A DNA stretch of 25,277 nucleotides from an uncultured Bacillota bacterium (lineage in GTDB: Bacteria; Bacillota; Clostridia; Peptostreptococcales; Anaerovoracaceae): assembly GCA_959606705.1 (NCBI GenBank), contig CAUHLX010000002.1:1-25277 (forward strand). The letters run 5' to 3'. Made by a program: the position numbers and the translations under genes. The notes beneath the pieces are model-generated. The model was not told the origin of the DNA. It saw only the letters and a program-made list of their open reading frames with translations, and did no database searches. This document shows positions 1-8,018 of this stretch, piece after piece; within the stretch, counting starts at the first letter, position 1, and the number at the start of each line of letters is the position of its first letter.

Positions 1-1605
1 TGCGATAACTACGCGGAGCTTGCGTACGTGAAGGACTTCGGACGGGATTTCACCGGCGAGGATGCCCAAAAGCTGTGCGACGCTGTGAAACGCTATGCCG
101 TACCCTTGTATGGCGCGATGTACGCCAAGCTTGACCAGAGGGAGGAAAGAACATACTCCGAGGACGAAATTTTCCGGCTGATCGGCGCCCACACGGCGGA
201 TTTATCCGACGAGGTGGACGAGGCCTTTCGATTTCTGGTGAAATATGGCTTATATGATCTGGAGGCTCGTGAGGAGAAAGTGGACATGGGCTTCACCACC
301 TATTTGAGCCAGTATCGCGAACCTTTTCTCTATAATAATCCGGTCAATACGGATCAGGATGTGCGGACGGTCATTCATGAGTTAGGCCACTTCAACAATT
401 ATTATTGGGAGAAGAGGGGATGGAGCTGGCAGCAGGTCAACAACGCGGATGTAGGGGAGATCCATTCGCAGGGATTGGAGCTGCTCTTCCTGGATTACTA
501 CGATGAAATGTTCGGAGACGAAGCGAAAGAGGTTTCCCTGGATACCATGACCAATATGATTTATGCACTGATTCAGGGCTGTTTGTACGATGAGCTGCAG
601 CGAATCGTTTATGAAAACCCGTCCATGACGTTGGAGGAGATCAACCAGGCCTATGGAAAGCTGCTGGTGGAGTACGATCAGAGCGTTCCGGAATATCTCA
701 ATGTGGACCAATATGGCTGGGTGGAGATTCCTCATACCTTCCAAATGCCCATGTACTACATTTCCTATGCGGTTTCCGTCGTTCCGGCGCTGGAAATCTG
801 GCAGAATTCTTTCACTGACCGTCGAGGGGCGATCGATCAGTATCTGAATTTGGTATCCTACGGAGAGGAGGTCTCCTATCTGTCTCTACTGGAGGCCTGC
901 GGACTGAAGCAGCCATTTTCCGATCAGACGATCAAAGGCTTGACGGAAGCGGTGGCTTTGGCGACCGATACCACCGTTCCCAAGACGGCGGCGGATTTCA
1001 CGGATCTGGAAAATCACTGGGCGAGGGAGCCGATTTCTTTGTGTTTGACCAGTGGTTTGTTCAGCGGGGTGAGCGATACGGAGTTTCAGCCCAACGGGAA
1101 CATGACCAGGGGCATGCTGGTGACGGTTTTGGGCAAGGCGGCTTCCGGAAACGGTATCGTGGATTTGAAGCAAACCTACGATCCGGAAAAAGCGGTGGCG
1201 TTTAAAGATGTGAAGGAGGGGGCCTGGTACGCGGATTATGTGGAATGGGCGGCGGCCTCCGGAATCGTCAGCGGAACGGGGAACGGAAGCTTTGCGCCCG
1301 ACCGTCCGGTGACCAGAGAGGAACTGGCGGTGATTCTGGATCATTTCACAGAGCTGTGGGGCGGAGGAACCGTGGTGAAAAATTCCCCGGCCGAATTCAA
1401 TGACGGAGCGAAGATCAGCAGCTGGGCAAGAGCGGCGGTGGAAACCATGCAGATGGCCGGTGTGATCTCCGGGAAGCCGGACGGAACCTTTGATCCGAAA
1501 GGAACGGCGACCCGGGCGGAGGTGGCGCAGAGCGTGGTCAATCTGCTTCTGGCCATGCCGGAGCAGCAGGACGGGATCGCGGCCAATGAGCTTCAGGTGA
1601 AATAG
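1..1605 (+). CDS. SLH-domain cell-surface metallopeptidase, M3-like (5'-partial)
   Basis: The frame is open from base 1 with no stop, so the gene begins upstream and its signal peptide is not visible. I number from the first codon in the window. Residues 126-130 are HELGH, a zincin HExxH motif, followed by Glu153 and Glu160 in a GEIHSQGLE segment that could give the third zinc ligand. The spacing and the flanking helical sequence resemble M3 (oligoendopeptidase/thimet-type) gluzincins. Three SLH repeats follow, starting near residues 333, 401 and 466 and each opening with an F-x-D segment; they should tether the protein to secondary cell-wall polymer. The likely role is peptide hydrolysis at the cell surface. 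A peptidase joined to C-terminal SLH repeats in one chain is unusual for mostly cytosolic M3 enzymes. SLH assignment is strong, peptidase class moderate, substrate unknown. A strong terminator follows directly. Confidence 0.85.
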   Translation, partial: CDNYAELAYVKDFGRDFTGEDAQKLCDAVKRYAVPLYGAMYAKLDQREERTYSEDEIFRLIGAHTADLSDEVDEAFRFLVKYGLYDLEAREEKVDMGFTTYLSQYREPFLYNNPVNTDQDVRTVIHELGHFNNYYWEKRGWSWQQVNNADVGEIHSQGLELLFLDYYDEMFGDEAKEVSLDTMTNMIYALIQGCLYDELQRIVYENPSMTLEEINQAYGKLLVEYDQSVPEYLNVDQYGWVEIPHTFQMPMYYISYAVSVVPALEIWQNSFTDRRGAIDQYLNLVSYGEEVSYLSLLEACGLKQPFSDQTIKGLTEAVALATDTTVPKTAADFTDLENHWAREPISLCLTSGLFSGVSDTEFQPNGNMTRGMLVTVLGKAASGNGIVDLKQTYDPEKAVAFKDVKEGAWYADYVEWAAASGIVSGTGNGSFAPDRPVTREELAVILDHFTELWGGGTVVKNSPAEFNDGAKISSWARAAVETMQMAGVISGKPDGTFDPKGTATRAEVAQSVVNLLLAMPEQQDGIAANELQVK

Positions 1606-1618
1606 AGAAATGAAAGCA

Positions 1619-1686
1619 CAAAAGCCGTCCGGCGGGGTCTCTTGAGGGAGACCTTATGCCGGACGGCTTTTGTACCGTGTTTTTTT
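1619..1686. terminator. Bidirectional intrinsic terminator with nested stem
   Basis: A perfect 15-bp inverted repeat pairs 1619-1633 with 1658-1672 (core GCCGTCCGGC). The interior holds a second 6-bp stem, GGTCTC with GAGACC. On the plus strand the stem ends in TTTT, with a further T-run at 1680-1686. On the minus strand the A-run at the other end becomes a T-run. It lies between the convergent ends of the SLH peptidase (stop at 1605) and the oleate hydratase (stop at 1690), so it probably serves both genes. Confidence 0.88.
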
Positions 1687-1689
1687 GAA

Positions 1690-3525
1690 TTAGGTGAGCG
1701 ATTTCTTTAAGGCTTTCAGAAGCACCTTGGGGTTCTTGTGATAGGGCGTGACGGGACGAATTTTTTTACGGATTCCCAGCAGTCCGTATACCGCCGTCCT
1801 GGCGGCTCGTACCGAATATTCCTCGGTAAAGACCATATCCTCGGCGATTTCCACGAACTGGCTGACCATGGCAAAGTTGGTGGAACCCTTGGGGATCACC
1901 GGAGGCCGGTCGCTCATGGCCCGCGGCTGGAATTGAGCGTCGGTATAAGGCATCATGCAGGGAATCACATTGATGACCGTATCCATGATTTCATCCAATT
2001 CCTCTTCAAAATGAAGATGGTGGATCAGCTCGTAGAGCAGCTCCTCGCCCGTGCAGTCGCGCATGGGCTTTTTCACGTAATCACCGATGCGGTCCGTGTA
2101 TAGTCCGTAGCCCCAAAAGATGGTGACGTCTTCGGGCTGATTGCGGAAATGAGGCTGGTAGGCTACCACGGTGCTCATCAGCCAGCTGGAATCCTTGAAG
2201 GTCATCAAGGCGCCGCTGCCAGGCACGTTTCCGGTAAAGTTTTCGATCATTTTCAGGAGCTTGTCTCCTCGCAGCGTGACGGTAAAGCTTTCCCAATTGC
2301 TCTGCTCGGGATCTCCCGCGAAGGGCTGGGGATTGCCTAAACCAGGTTTCTTAGCGGCAACCTTGGCCCACAGATCGAAGGACATGGGGTGCTCGGGGAG
2401 GAACCGAGGCGCGGTTTTGAAATCGCCCAAGCTGGAGTTGTCCGTCATACAGCCGTTGGTCATGATGCACAGATCGCCTTCCTCCAGCTCGATGATTTTT
2501 TCCTCTCCTCCGGCGTCCACGTGAATGGCGGAGACGGTGATGCGGTCGTCATCGGCGAAGTCGATATCCGTGACCGTGCAGCCGGTGTCGAAGAAAACGC
2601 CCTGCGAGGCCAGATGCTCGTGAAGAGGGAGGATCACCGAATCGTACTGGTTATACGGTGTGCGGGTCACGCCCTCCAACGTTTCGATTCGGGAAAACTC
2701 AAAGATCATGCGGAGCATATATCTCTTGAATTCGAATAAACTGGACCACTTTTGGAAGGCAAAGGTGGTCTGCCACATGTACCAGAAGTTGGTCTCGAAG
2801 AAGTGAGGAGTATCGAAGAACCAATCACAGATTCTCAGATTGTCCAGCTTTTCTTCGGGGGTGGCCATCAGCTGGGCCAGCTTCATGCGGTCCTTGTTGT
2901 CAAACTGCATCTTAGTGACGTTTTGAATCACACCGTCCCGGTCCACCAGGCGGGCTCTGGCCCGGGTGGGGTGGGCGTGGTCGAATTCCAGAATTTCGTC
3001 GGTGACGGACTGGCCGGGATGATCCAAAGAGGGAACGGATGAAAACAGTTCCCAGAAGTTCTCGTAGGTTTCCTCGTTGAGCATCCGTCCGCCCCGGGCT
3101 ACGAAGCCGTCCTGGAAATCTCCAGCGCCGTCATTGCTGCCGCCCACGATGGGGAGCCCTTCGAAAATATGGATATTTTCCCCTTGAAAACCGGCGTCGC
3201 GGAGAAGATAAGCCGCGGCCGACATGGTGGCCAGGCCTCCTCCCACGAGAAAAGCCTGACGTTCGCTGTTGTAGGTCCGCAGAATGGAAGGATCGATCAG
3301 CGGATCGACATTGGCCGCTTTTTTCTTCTGAACGCTCTTGACCGCGATGACGGTGACGCCGGCGGCGGCGCCTACCGCCGCACCTGCCGCTACGTTCTTC
3401 AGAATCCGATTTTTTTCAGGATTCTTTCGATCGACTTTTTTCTTCAGGCGGCCGGCTTTCCGTTTCAATCGTTTCGTTTCCTTTTCCAGCTTTTCCTGCG
3501 GAGTGTGGGATCTGAATTTCATCAT
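1690..3525 (-). CDS. Oleate hydratase family protein (FAD-binding, MCRA family)
   Basis: This 611-residue protein belongs to the myosin-cross-reactive-antigen/oleate hydratase family, which adds water to cis-9 double bonds of unsaturated fatty acids and often serves to detoxify them. The FAD-binding Rossmann start is LVGGGLATMSAA at about residues 93-104, followed by IHIFEGLPIVGGS and the family motif region RGGRMLN at 144-150. The C-terminus YGLLGIRKKI also fits the family. Two oddities are visible. First, residues 1-40 are strongly basic and 43-62 are Ala/Gly/Val-rich and could be a membrane segment, so an ~85-residue extension precedes the enzyme core. Second, Met148 occupies the position where most family members have the catalytic Glu of RGGREM. 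The start is ATG 3525, with a second ATG directly after it and GAGAGG 9 nt upstream. It is transcribed divergently from the MATE gene. Confidence 0.88.
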   Translation of the reverse strand: MMKFRSHTPQEKLEKETKRLKRKAGRLKKKVDRKNPEKNRILKNVAAGAAVGAAAGVTVIAVKSVQKKKAANVDPLIDPSILRTYNSERQAFLVGGGLATMSAAAYLLRDAGFQGENIHIFEGLPIVGGSNDGAGDFQDGFVARGGRMLNEETYENFWELFSSVPSLDHPGQSVTDEILEFDHAHPTRARARLVDRDGVIQNVTKMQFDNKDRMKLAQLMATPEEKLDNLRICDWFFDTPHFFETNFWYMWQTTFAFQKWSSLFEFKRYMLRMIFEFSRIETLEGVTRTPYNQYDSVILPLHEHLASQGVFFDTGCTVTDIDFADDDRITVSAIHVDAGGEEKIIELEEGDLCIMTNGCMTDNSSLGDFKTAPRFLPEHPMSFDLWAKVAAKKPGLGNPQPFAGDPEQSNWESFTVTLRGDKLLKMIENFTGNVPGSGALMTFKDSSWLMSTVVAYQPHFRNQPEDVTIFWGYGLYTDRIGDYVKKPMRDCTGEELLYELIHHLHFEEELDEIMDTVINVIPCMMPYTDAQFQPRAMSDRPPVIPKGSTNFAMVSQFVEIAEDMVFTEEYSVRAARTAVYGLLGIRKKIRPVTPYHKNPKVLLKALKKSLT

Positions 3526-3564
3526 ATACGTTACCTCTCTTCAAATGCATACGGGCGGATCGAC

Positions 3565-3583
3565 CGCGCGGCAGTTCCGCGCG
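3565..3583 (-). other. GC hairpin in the oleate hydratase 5' leader
   Basis: A perfect 7-bp inverted repeat (CGCGCGG with CCGCGCG, 5-nt loop) lies about 40 nt upstream of the oleate hydratase start and downstream of its proposed -10. It would sit in the 5' untranslated region. No T-run follows, so it is not a terminator. Function unknown; it may only stabilise the mRNA. Confidence 0.45.
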
Positions 3584-3598
3584 TTCCGCTTTTTCTCT

Positions 3599-3604
3599 AG
3601 TATA
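3599..3604 (-). promoter_or_regulatory. Candidate -10 box for oleate hydratase
   Basis: The minus strand reads TATACT here, about 74 nt upstream of the start codon, within an AT-rich stretch. I do not find a convincing -35 hexamer at 16-18 bp, so the call rests on the -10 match and its position in the divergent intergenic region. Confidence 0.4.
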
Positions 3605-3691
3605 CCGCATTTTTGCACAAGAGACACCAGAAAATTGTGAAAAGACTTCGGATGGTTTCAACAAACGCCAATTCATGTTAAAATAAAAGAA

Positions 3692-3697
3692 TATAAT
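3692..3697 (+). promoter_or_regulatory. Candidate -10 box (TATAAT) for the MATE gene
   Basis: An exact TATAAT lies 25 nt upstream of the MATE start in an A/T-rich region. The -35 region is poor. The MATE gene is the first plus-strand gene after the divergent oleate hydratase, so a promoter is expected here. Confidence 0.5.
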
Positions 3698-3721
3698 CTT
3701 AGTAGGGAGTGTAGATAATTG

Positions 3722-5146
3722 ATGTCGGAGAAGCAGGAATTAAAAGAAGAACGTAGACAAGGGGAAGTGGTTTCCCAAAACGAGGACGCCAACGATTTGG
3801 GAACGGGGAGGATCGGATCTCTGCTGTTTCGGCTGGCGGTGCCTTCCATTACCGCGCAGCTGGTCAACATGCTCTATAACATCGTGGATCGGATTTATAT
3901 CGGCCATATCCCCGGCGTGGGGGCGGCGGCGCTGACCGGGGTGGGAGTCTGTTTTCCCATCATCATGCTGGTGTCCGCTTTCAGTTCTTTGGTGGGAATG
4001 GGCGGCGCGCCCCGAGCTTCCATCAAGATGGGGCAAGGGGATTACAAAGGTGCCGAAAAGGTTTTGGGAAACTGTGTGACTACGCTGGTGGTGATCGCGG
4101 CCGTTTTGACCGCGGTGTTTCTGCTGAGCGGAAGAGAGCTGCTGCTGGCTTTCGGCGCCAGCGAAGGAACGCTGCCCTACGGAGCGGCATATTTGAACAT
4201 CTACGTCTGTGGGACGATTTTCGTTCAGACGGCGCTGGGACTGAATCCCTTTATTTCCGCTCAGGGCTTCGCAAAGGTCAGCATGATGACGGTCTTGATC
4301 GGAGCGGCACTGAATATCATTCTGGACCCGATCTTTATTTTTGCCTGCGGAATGGGTGTGCGGGGAGCGGCGCTGGCCACCATTTTATCGCAGATGGTAT
4401 CCGCTGTTTGGGTTCTTCGCTTTCTGCTGGGACCCAAAACGGAGATTCGAATTCGAAAAGAGAATTTGAGACCGGCCAAAGCCGTGGTGCTTCCGGTGCT
4501 GGCTCTGGGAATCTCACCTTTCATCATGCAGAGCACGGAAAGTCTGGTGACGATTTCGCTGAATACCTCGCTGCAGAAATACGGAGGCGATCTGGCGGTG
4601 GGCGCTATGACCATTCTCACCAGCGTCATGCAGATCCTAAACATGCCGATGATGGGTTTGACACAAGGGTCTCAGCCCATCGTCAGCTTCAATTATGGCG
4701 CGGGCAATCAGGAGCGGGTGAAAAAGGCCTTTCGGCTGCTGATGATCAGTATGCTGGTGTTTACCTGTACCTTCTGGGCGGCGGTAATGCTGTTTCCGCA
4801 GATGTTTGTAATCCTGTTCAGCAGCAATGACGATCTGATGGGCATTTCGGTGTGGGCGCTGCGGATTTATATGGGTGGCTCGTTCATGCTGGGGGTGCAG
4901 ATGGGCTGTCAGCAGACCTTCCTGGCTTTAGGTCAGGCCAAGGTGTCTTTGATTTTAGCGCTTTTGCGAAAGATCATTCTGCTGATTCCACTGGTCTACA
5001 TCCTGCCGTATTTTCTTTCGGACAAAGTGTTTGCGGTTTTCCTGGCGGAGCCGGTGGCCGACGTGATTGCGGCAGTGAGCACGGGTGTGGTTTTTACCTT
5101 TCAATTTCGCAAAATTTTACATGGAATGGACAAGAGAAGCATATAA
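3722..5146 (+). CDS. MATE family multidrug/cation exporter
   Basis: The protein has 474 residues, the usual MATE length, with about twelve hydrophobic segments and a charged N-terminal tail of about 30 residues. The first helix region, RLAVPSITAQLVNMLYNIVD, and the following GHIPGVGAAALTGVGVCFPI carry the typical MATE/MepA-like pattern; the second half has MGLTQGSQPIVSFNYGAGN, also characteristic. It should extrude drugs or other cationic/hydrophobic compounds across the cytoplasmic membrane, driven by Na+ or H+. The start is ambiguous: AGGGAG at 3704-3709 lies 12 nt from ATG 3722 and 9 nt from an in-frame TTG at 3719, so initiation one codon earlier is possible. The Mn-catalase follows 77 nt downstream with no terminator seen, so co-transcription is likely. 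The substrate cannot be read from sequence. Confidence 0.93.
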   Translation: MSEKQELKEERRQGEVVSQNEDANDLGTGRIGSLLFRLAVPSITAQLVNMLYNIVDRIYIGHIPGVGAAALTGVGVCFPIIMLVSAFSSLVGMGGAPRASIKMGQGDYKGAEKVLGNCVTTLVVIAAVLTAVFLLSGRELLLAFGASEGTLPYGAAYLNIYVCGTIFVQTALGLNPFISAQGFAKVSMMTVLIGAALNIILDPIFIFACGMGVRGAALATILSQMVSAVWVLRFLLGPKTEIRIRKENLRPAKAVVLPVLALGISPFIMQSTESLVTISLNTSLQKYGGDLAVGAMTILTSVMQILNMPMMGLTQGSQPIVSFNYGAGNQERVKKAFRLLMISMLVFTCTFWAAVMLFPQMFVILFSSNDDLMGISVWALRIYMGGSFMLGVQMGCQQTFLALGQAKVSLILALLRKIILLIPLVYILPYFLSDKVFAVFLAEPVADVIAAVSTGVVFTFQFRKILHGMDKRSI

Positions 5147-5223
5147 AAAAACTTACCAGGGAAATTATCCTCGTCTTCTGTGAAAACTAACGTCGAATCG
5201 GAGTTTGGAAAGGAGACGAGATT

Positions 5224-5892
5224 ATGTTTAAACACGAAAAAAAATTATTGCAAGAGGTCCGGGTGGATCGGCCCAATCCCAATTACGCGGCCCTTCTTCA
5301 AGAACAGCTGGGCGGGCCTCAGGGCGAACTGAAATCCGCCATGCAGTATATCGCGCAAAGCCAGCGAATCAAGGATAAGGAAATCAAGGATCTGTTTATG
5401 GATATCGCGGCCGAGGAGCTTTGTCACATGGAAATGGTGGCGGCGGCGGTGAACCTGCTCAACGGACATCACCCGGACGCGATGAACGCTGCGATCGGGA
5501 ATGTGGAGGCTCACGTTCTCACCGGCCTTACACCCATGCTGGCCAACGCGTCCGGTTATTTGTGGACCGCGGCGTATGTGAACGAGACCGGCGATCTGGC
5601 GGCGGACCTGTTGTCGGATATCGCGGCGGAGCAGAGAGCGAAGGTGGTCTATCAGAACCTGTACCGTCAAATCGACGACAAGGGTGTGAAGGAAACCATC
5701 GATTTTCTGCTCAACCGGGAAGAGGCGCACAACACCATGTTCCGCGAGGCGTTCAATAAAATTCAGGATAGCGCCGGATCGCAGCAGGATTGGGGCGTGA
5801 CCGCCGATTCCAGAGTGTACTTTGACTTGTCAAGACCGGGCGGGCAGTCCTTTGATCCGGCCAAAAGCGTTCCGCCCAGCTTCAATATGTAA
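5224..5892 (+). CDS. Manganese catalase (CotJC-like, ferritin-like fold)
   Basis: This 222-residue protein should disproportionate hydrogen peroxide at a dinuclear manganese site. The ligand set known from the Lactobacillus plantarum enzyme can be placed: Glu35 (GELKSAMQY), Glu65 and His68 (AAEELCHMEM), Glu136 (AAEQRAK) and His169 (NREEAHN). All five are present, so it should be active. It is shorter than the ~266-residue L. plantarum enzyme and longer than spore-coat CotJC proteins (~190 residues); residues 181-222 form a short tail ending in PPSFNM. AGGAG at 5211-5215 precedes ATG 5224. It probably shares a transcript with the MATE gene and ends at a strong terminator. In a strict anaerobe it would act in oxygen or peroxide defence; a spore-coat role is possible but not shown. 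Confidence 0.93.
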   Translation: MFKHEKKLLQEVRVDRPNPNYAALLQEQLGGPQGELKSAMQYIAQSQRIKDKEIKDLFMDIAAEELCHMEMVAAAVNLLNGHHPDAMNAAIGNVEAHVLTGLTPMLANASGYLWTAAYVNETGDLAADLLSDIAAEQRAKVVYQNLYRQIDDKGVKETIDFLLNREEAHNTMFREAFNKIQDSAGSQQDWGVTADSRVYFDLSRPGGQSFDPAKSVPPSFNM

Positions 5893-5908
5893 TCATGACT
5901 TGGAGCAG

Positions 5909-5954
5909 CTGCCGTTTGCACAGGAAAAAACCTGTGTGGACGGCAGTTTTTTTT
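5909..5954 (+). terminator. Intrinsic terminator after Mn-catalase
   Basis: The outer stem CTGCCGT (5909-5915) pairs with ACGGCAG (5940-5946). An inner stem CACAGG/CCTGTG closes an A6 loop. Eight T residues follow directly at 5947-5954. It lies 17 nt after the Mn-catalase stop codon. Confidence 0.93.
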
Positions 5955-5979
5955 AATGTTAAAATGGGAAATAGTAGGA

Positions 5980-5985
5980 TATAAA
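5980..5985 (+). promoter_or_regulatory. Candidate -10 box for the phosphohexomutase
   Basis: TATAAA follows the upstream terminator and precedes the chosen start (6031) by 45 nt. The -35 region is weak (TGTTAA at 17-bp spacing). If used, transcription begins downstream of ATG 5956, which argues against that earlier start. Confidence 0.4.
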
Positions 5986-6030
5986 TTCGGGCAGCAAAGA
6001 CATTCGAGAGCGGATCGCAGGGATGAACCG

Positions 6031-7725
6031 ATGGGAATTTCGATAACAAAAGAAGTGATGATGAGTCTGCAAAACGGCAGCGATATTCGGGGGGTCGCCT
6101 CGGAGGGCGTGGAAGGGCAGCCGGTCAACTTTACCGGGGAGGCGGCTCACAGGATCGCCAGAGCCTTTGTCCGCTGGCTTTCGCAAAAGAAGGGTTGTGC
6201 CGTGTCGGAGCTGACGCTTTGCGTGGGACATGATTCCAGGATTACCGCGTTGCCGCTTTCGCAGTGGATATTAAAAGGCATTAAAGCGGAAGGGGCCTCG
6301 GCCGTATTCTGCGGGCTGGCCACCACCCCGTCCATGTTCATGGGAACGCTGTTTGAGGAAACGCGGTTTGACGGCACCATGATGATCACGGCCAGTCATT
6401 TGCCGTTCAACCGAAACGGCATCAAATTCTTTGACCGGGAGGGCGGACTCGAGAAGGCGGACATTACCTGGATTTTGGAGCAGGCGGCGGCGTTTCCCGA
6501 AGAGGAAACGGAAGAGTCGGAACCGACGGATGCCGAAGTCCCTCAAATCGATCTGCTTTCGATCTACGCTGCGTTTCTATGTCAAAAGATTCGGGCCGCC
6601 GTAAACGCGCCGGATTACGATCACCCTCTGACCGGTCTCCATGTGATCGTGGACGCGGGCAACGGAGCGGGTGGATTTTTTGCCCGACAGGTGTTGGGCT
6701 GCCTGGGAGCGGACTTTTCGGGAAGCCAGTTTCTGGAGCCGGACGGCATGTTCCCCAATCACGTTCCCAACCCGGAAAACGCGGAGGCCATGAAGGCCAC
6801 CCGTGAAGCGGTTTTGGCCGGGCAGGCGGATCTGGGCCTTTGCTTTGACACGGACGCGGATCGAATGTCGGCGGTGCTGTCCGACGGCACGGAGGTCAAC
6901 CGGGACGCTATGATTGCCATGATCGCCGCGATCATCGCACCGGATTATCCGGGGGGAACCATCGTGACGGATTCGGTGACCTCGGACAAGCTTACCGCAT
7001 TTCTTCAGCGGGACTTGGGCCTGAAACATCATCGGTTTAAGAGGGGTTATAAAAATGTGATCAATGAGGCCAAGCGTTTGAATGGAGAAGGTGTTCTGTC
7101 TCCGCTGGCCATGGAGACCTCGGGTCATGGCGCGCTGTCGGAAAATTACTTTTTAGATGACGGAGCTTATCTGGCGGTCAAGCTGCTGATCGCCGCCGCC
7201 AGGGCGCATCGGGAAGGAAAAAAAATCGATTCTTTGATCGAAGGCTTCGAACGGCCTTACGAATGTGAGGAATATCGCATCAAGATCAAAGAGGCGGACG
7301 CTCAGGAATGCGGGAAGAGGGTGCTGGCGGCTTTTGAACGCCGGGCAAGGGAACGGGGGATCACCATCGCTCCCAATTCCTACGAGGGTGTACGCCTTAC
7401 CTTTGGAGACGGGTCTTCCGCGGGGGGAGGTTCCTCCGCTGGGGGAGATTCTTGCGCGGGGGGAACTTCCTGCGCGGGGGGAAGTTACTCCGCTGGGGGA
7501 GGTTCCTTCGCTGGGAGAGGAACTTCCGTTGACAGTCGAGACGTTCGAGGAGAGGAAGCCTGGCAAACCGCTTCGGGCTGGATCCTGCTGCGCATGTCTC
7601 TCCACGACCCGCTGATGCCGCTGAATCTGGAAGGAGACCGACCGGGGGATTGCCGGAAGCTGAAGACGGCGGCGTATGAGCTGTTGAAGGATTGCCAAGG
7701 GCTGGACCTATCGATGCTGGAATGA
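6031..7725 (+). CDS. Phosphoglucomutase/phosphomannomutase family protein with tandem-repeat insert
   Basis: This 564-residue alpha-D-phosphohexomutase moves phosphate between C1 and C6 of hexose phosphates. Visible motifs are the phosphoserine loop TASHLPFNRNG (Ser122), the metal-binding DTDADR (273-278) and the sugar-binding ETSGHGALSENY (362 onward). In the C-terminal domain GWILLRMSLHDP (516-527) is the likely phosphate-binding loop. Residues 461-496 are six Gly/Ser/Ala/Cys-rich hexapeptides encoded by an 18-bp tandem repeat, inserted in that domain. I chose ATG 6031 because AGGGA at 6019-6023 sits 7 nt upstream; an in-frame ATG at 5956 abuts the previous terminator and has no ribosome site. 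Whether glucose-, mannose- or glucosamine-phosphate is preferred cannot be told. It is flanked by terminators and looks monocistronic. Confidence 0.9.
   Translation: MGISITKEVMMSLQNGSDIRGVASEGVEGQPVNFTGEAAHRIARAFVRWLSQKKGCAVSELTLCVGHDSRITALPLSQWILKGIKAEGASAVFCGLATTPSMFMGTLFEETRFDGTMMITASHLPFNRNGIKFFDREGGLEKADITWILEQAAAFPEEETEESEPTDAEVPQIDLLSIYAAFLCQKIRAAVNAPDYDHPLTGLHVIVDAGNGAGGFFARQVLGCLGADFSGSQFLEPDGMFPNHVPNPENAEAMKATREAVLAGQADLGLCFDTDADRMSAVLSDGTEVNRDAMIAMIAAIIAPDYPGGTIVTDSVTSDKLTAFLQRDLGLKHHRFKRGYKNVINEAKRLNGEGVLSPLAMETSGHGALSENYFLDDGAYLAVKLLIAAARAHREGKKIDSLIEGFERPYECEEYRIKIKEADAQECGKRVLAAFERRARERGITIAPNSYEGVRLTFGDGSSAGGGSSAGGDSCAGGTSCAGGSYSAGGGSFAGRGTSVDSRDVRGEEAWQTASGWILLRMSLHDPLMPLNLEGDRPGDCRKLKTAAYELLKDCQGLDLSMLE
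7411..7518 (+). repeat. 18-bp in-frame tandem repeat (six units) inside the phosphohexomutase
   Basis: Six consecutive 18-bp units encode GSSAGG, GSSAGG, DSCAGG, TSCAGG, SYSAGG and GSFAGR; a degenerate seventh (GTSVDS) follows. Units share the pattern GGN-TCC-TCC-GCN-GGG-GGA. Because the unit is a multiple of three, copy number can change without a frameshift. G-runs of 5-6 occur in most units. Confidence 0.93.
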
Positions 7726-7780
7726 TAGGGTGTCCGGTGCGGGAGTGATAGGGTGTTCGGTGCGGGAGTGATTGGGTGTC
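7723..7780 (+). repeat. 23-bp direct repeats overlapping the phosphohexomutase stop
   Basis: Two near-identical 23-bp units (7723-7745, 7746-7768; one mismatch) and the first 12 bp of a third (one mismatch) share TGATAGGGTGT at their start. The first unit supplies the TGA stop codon of the phosphohexomutase. No protein-coding role is evident. Confidence 0.85.
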
Positions 7781-7886
7781 AGTTTTGGAATAGATTATGG
7801 AACATAGTGTTCCCGAGCAGTTCGGCCTTTTTTCGTAGAATTTGAAAATTGGTCGAAAAAAATGTAAAATTAAGGTGAATAAGTCA

Positions 7887-7924
7887 GCAAAACAGCACGA
7901 AATCGTGCTGTTTTGCATTCTTTT
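7887..7924 (+). terminator. Perfect 14-bp hairpin, probable terminator
   Basis: GCAAAACAGCACGA (7887-7900) pairs perfectly with TCGTGCTGTTTTGC (7903-7916); the apex would open to a small loop. It is followed by ATTCTTTT. It lies 162 nt after the phosphohexomutase stop and is the best terminator for that gene. The T-run is interrupted, so efficiency is uncertain. Confidence 0.65.
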
Positions 7925-7964
7925 CGACTTTATTTCGCTGCGACGGGCAGACAGATCGAAAACA

Positions 7965-8018
7965 GGCCGTCCGTTTCGACCGATTGGGGTTATTTCTTAA
8001 AAAAGTCGAAGGACGGCC
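7965..8018 (-). terminator. Possible terminator for uup
   Basis: GGCCGTCC plus TTCGAC (7965-7980, with a 2-nt bulge) pairs with GTCGAAGGACGGCC (8005-8018) around a 24-nt loop. Read on the minus strand it is followed by TGTTTTCG. It is the first substantial hairpin after the uup stop at 8160. The loop is long and the T-run short. Confidence 0.45.

Noticed and set aside
5956..6030. Longer phosphohexomutase start at ATG 5956
   Set aside because: It lies one base after the preceding terminator T-run, has no ribosome site, and the added residues do not look like the family; ATG 6031 has a well-spaced site.
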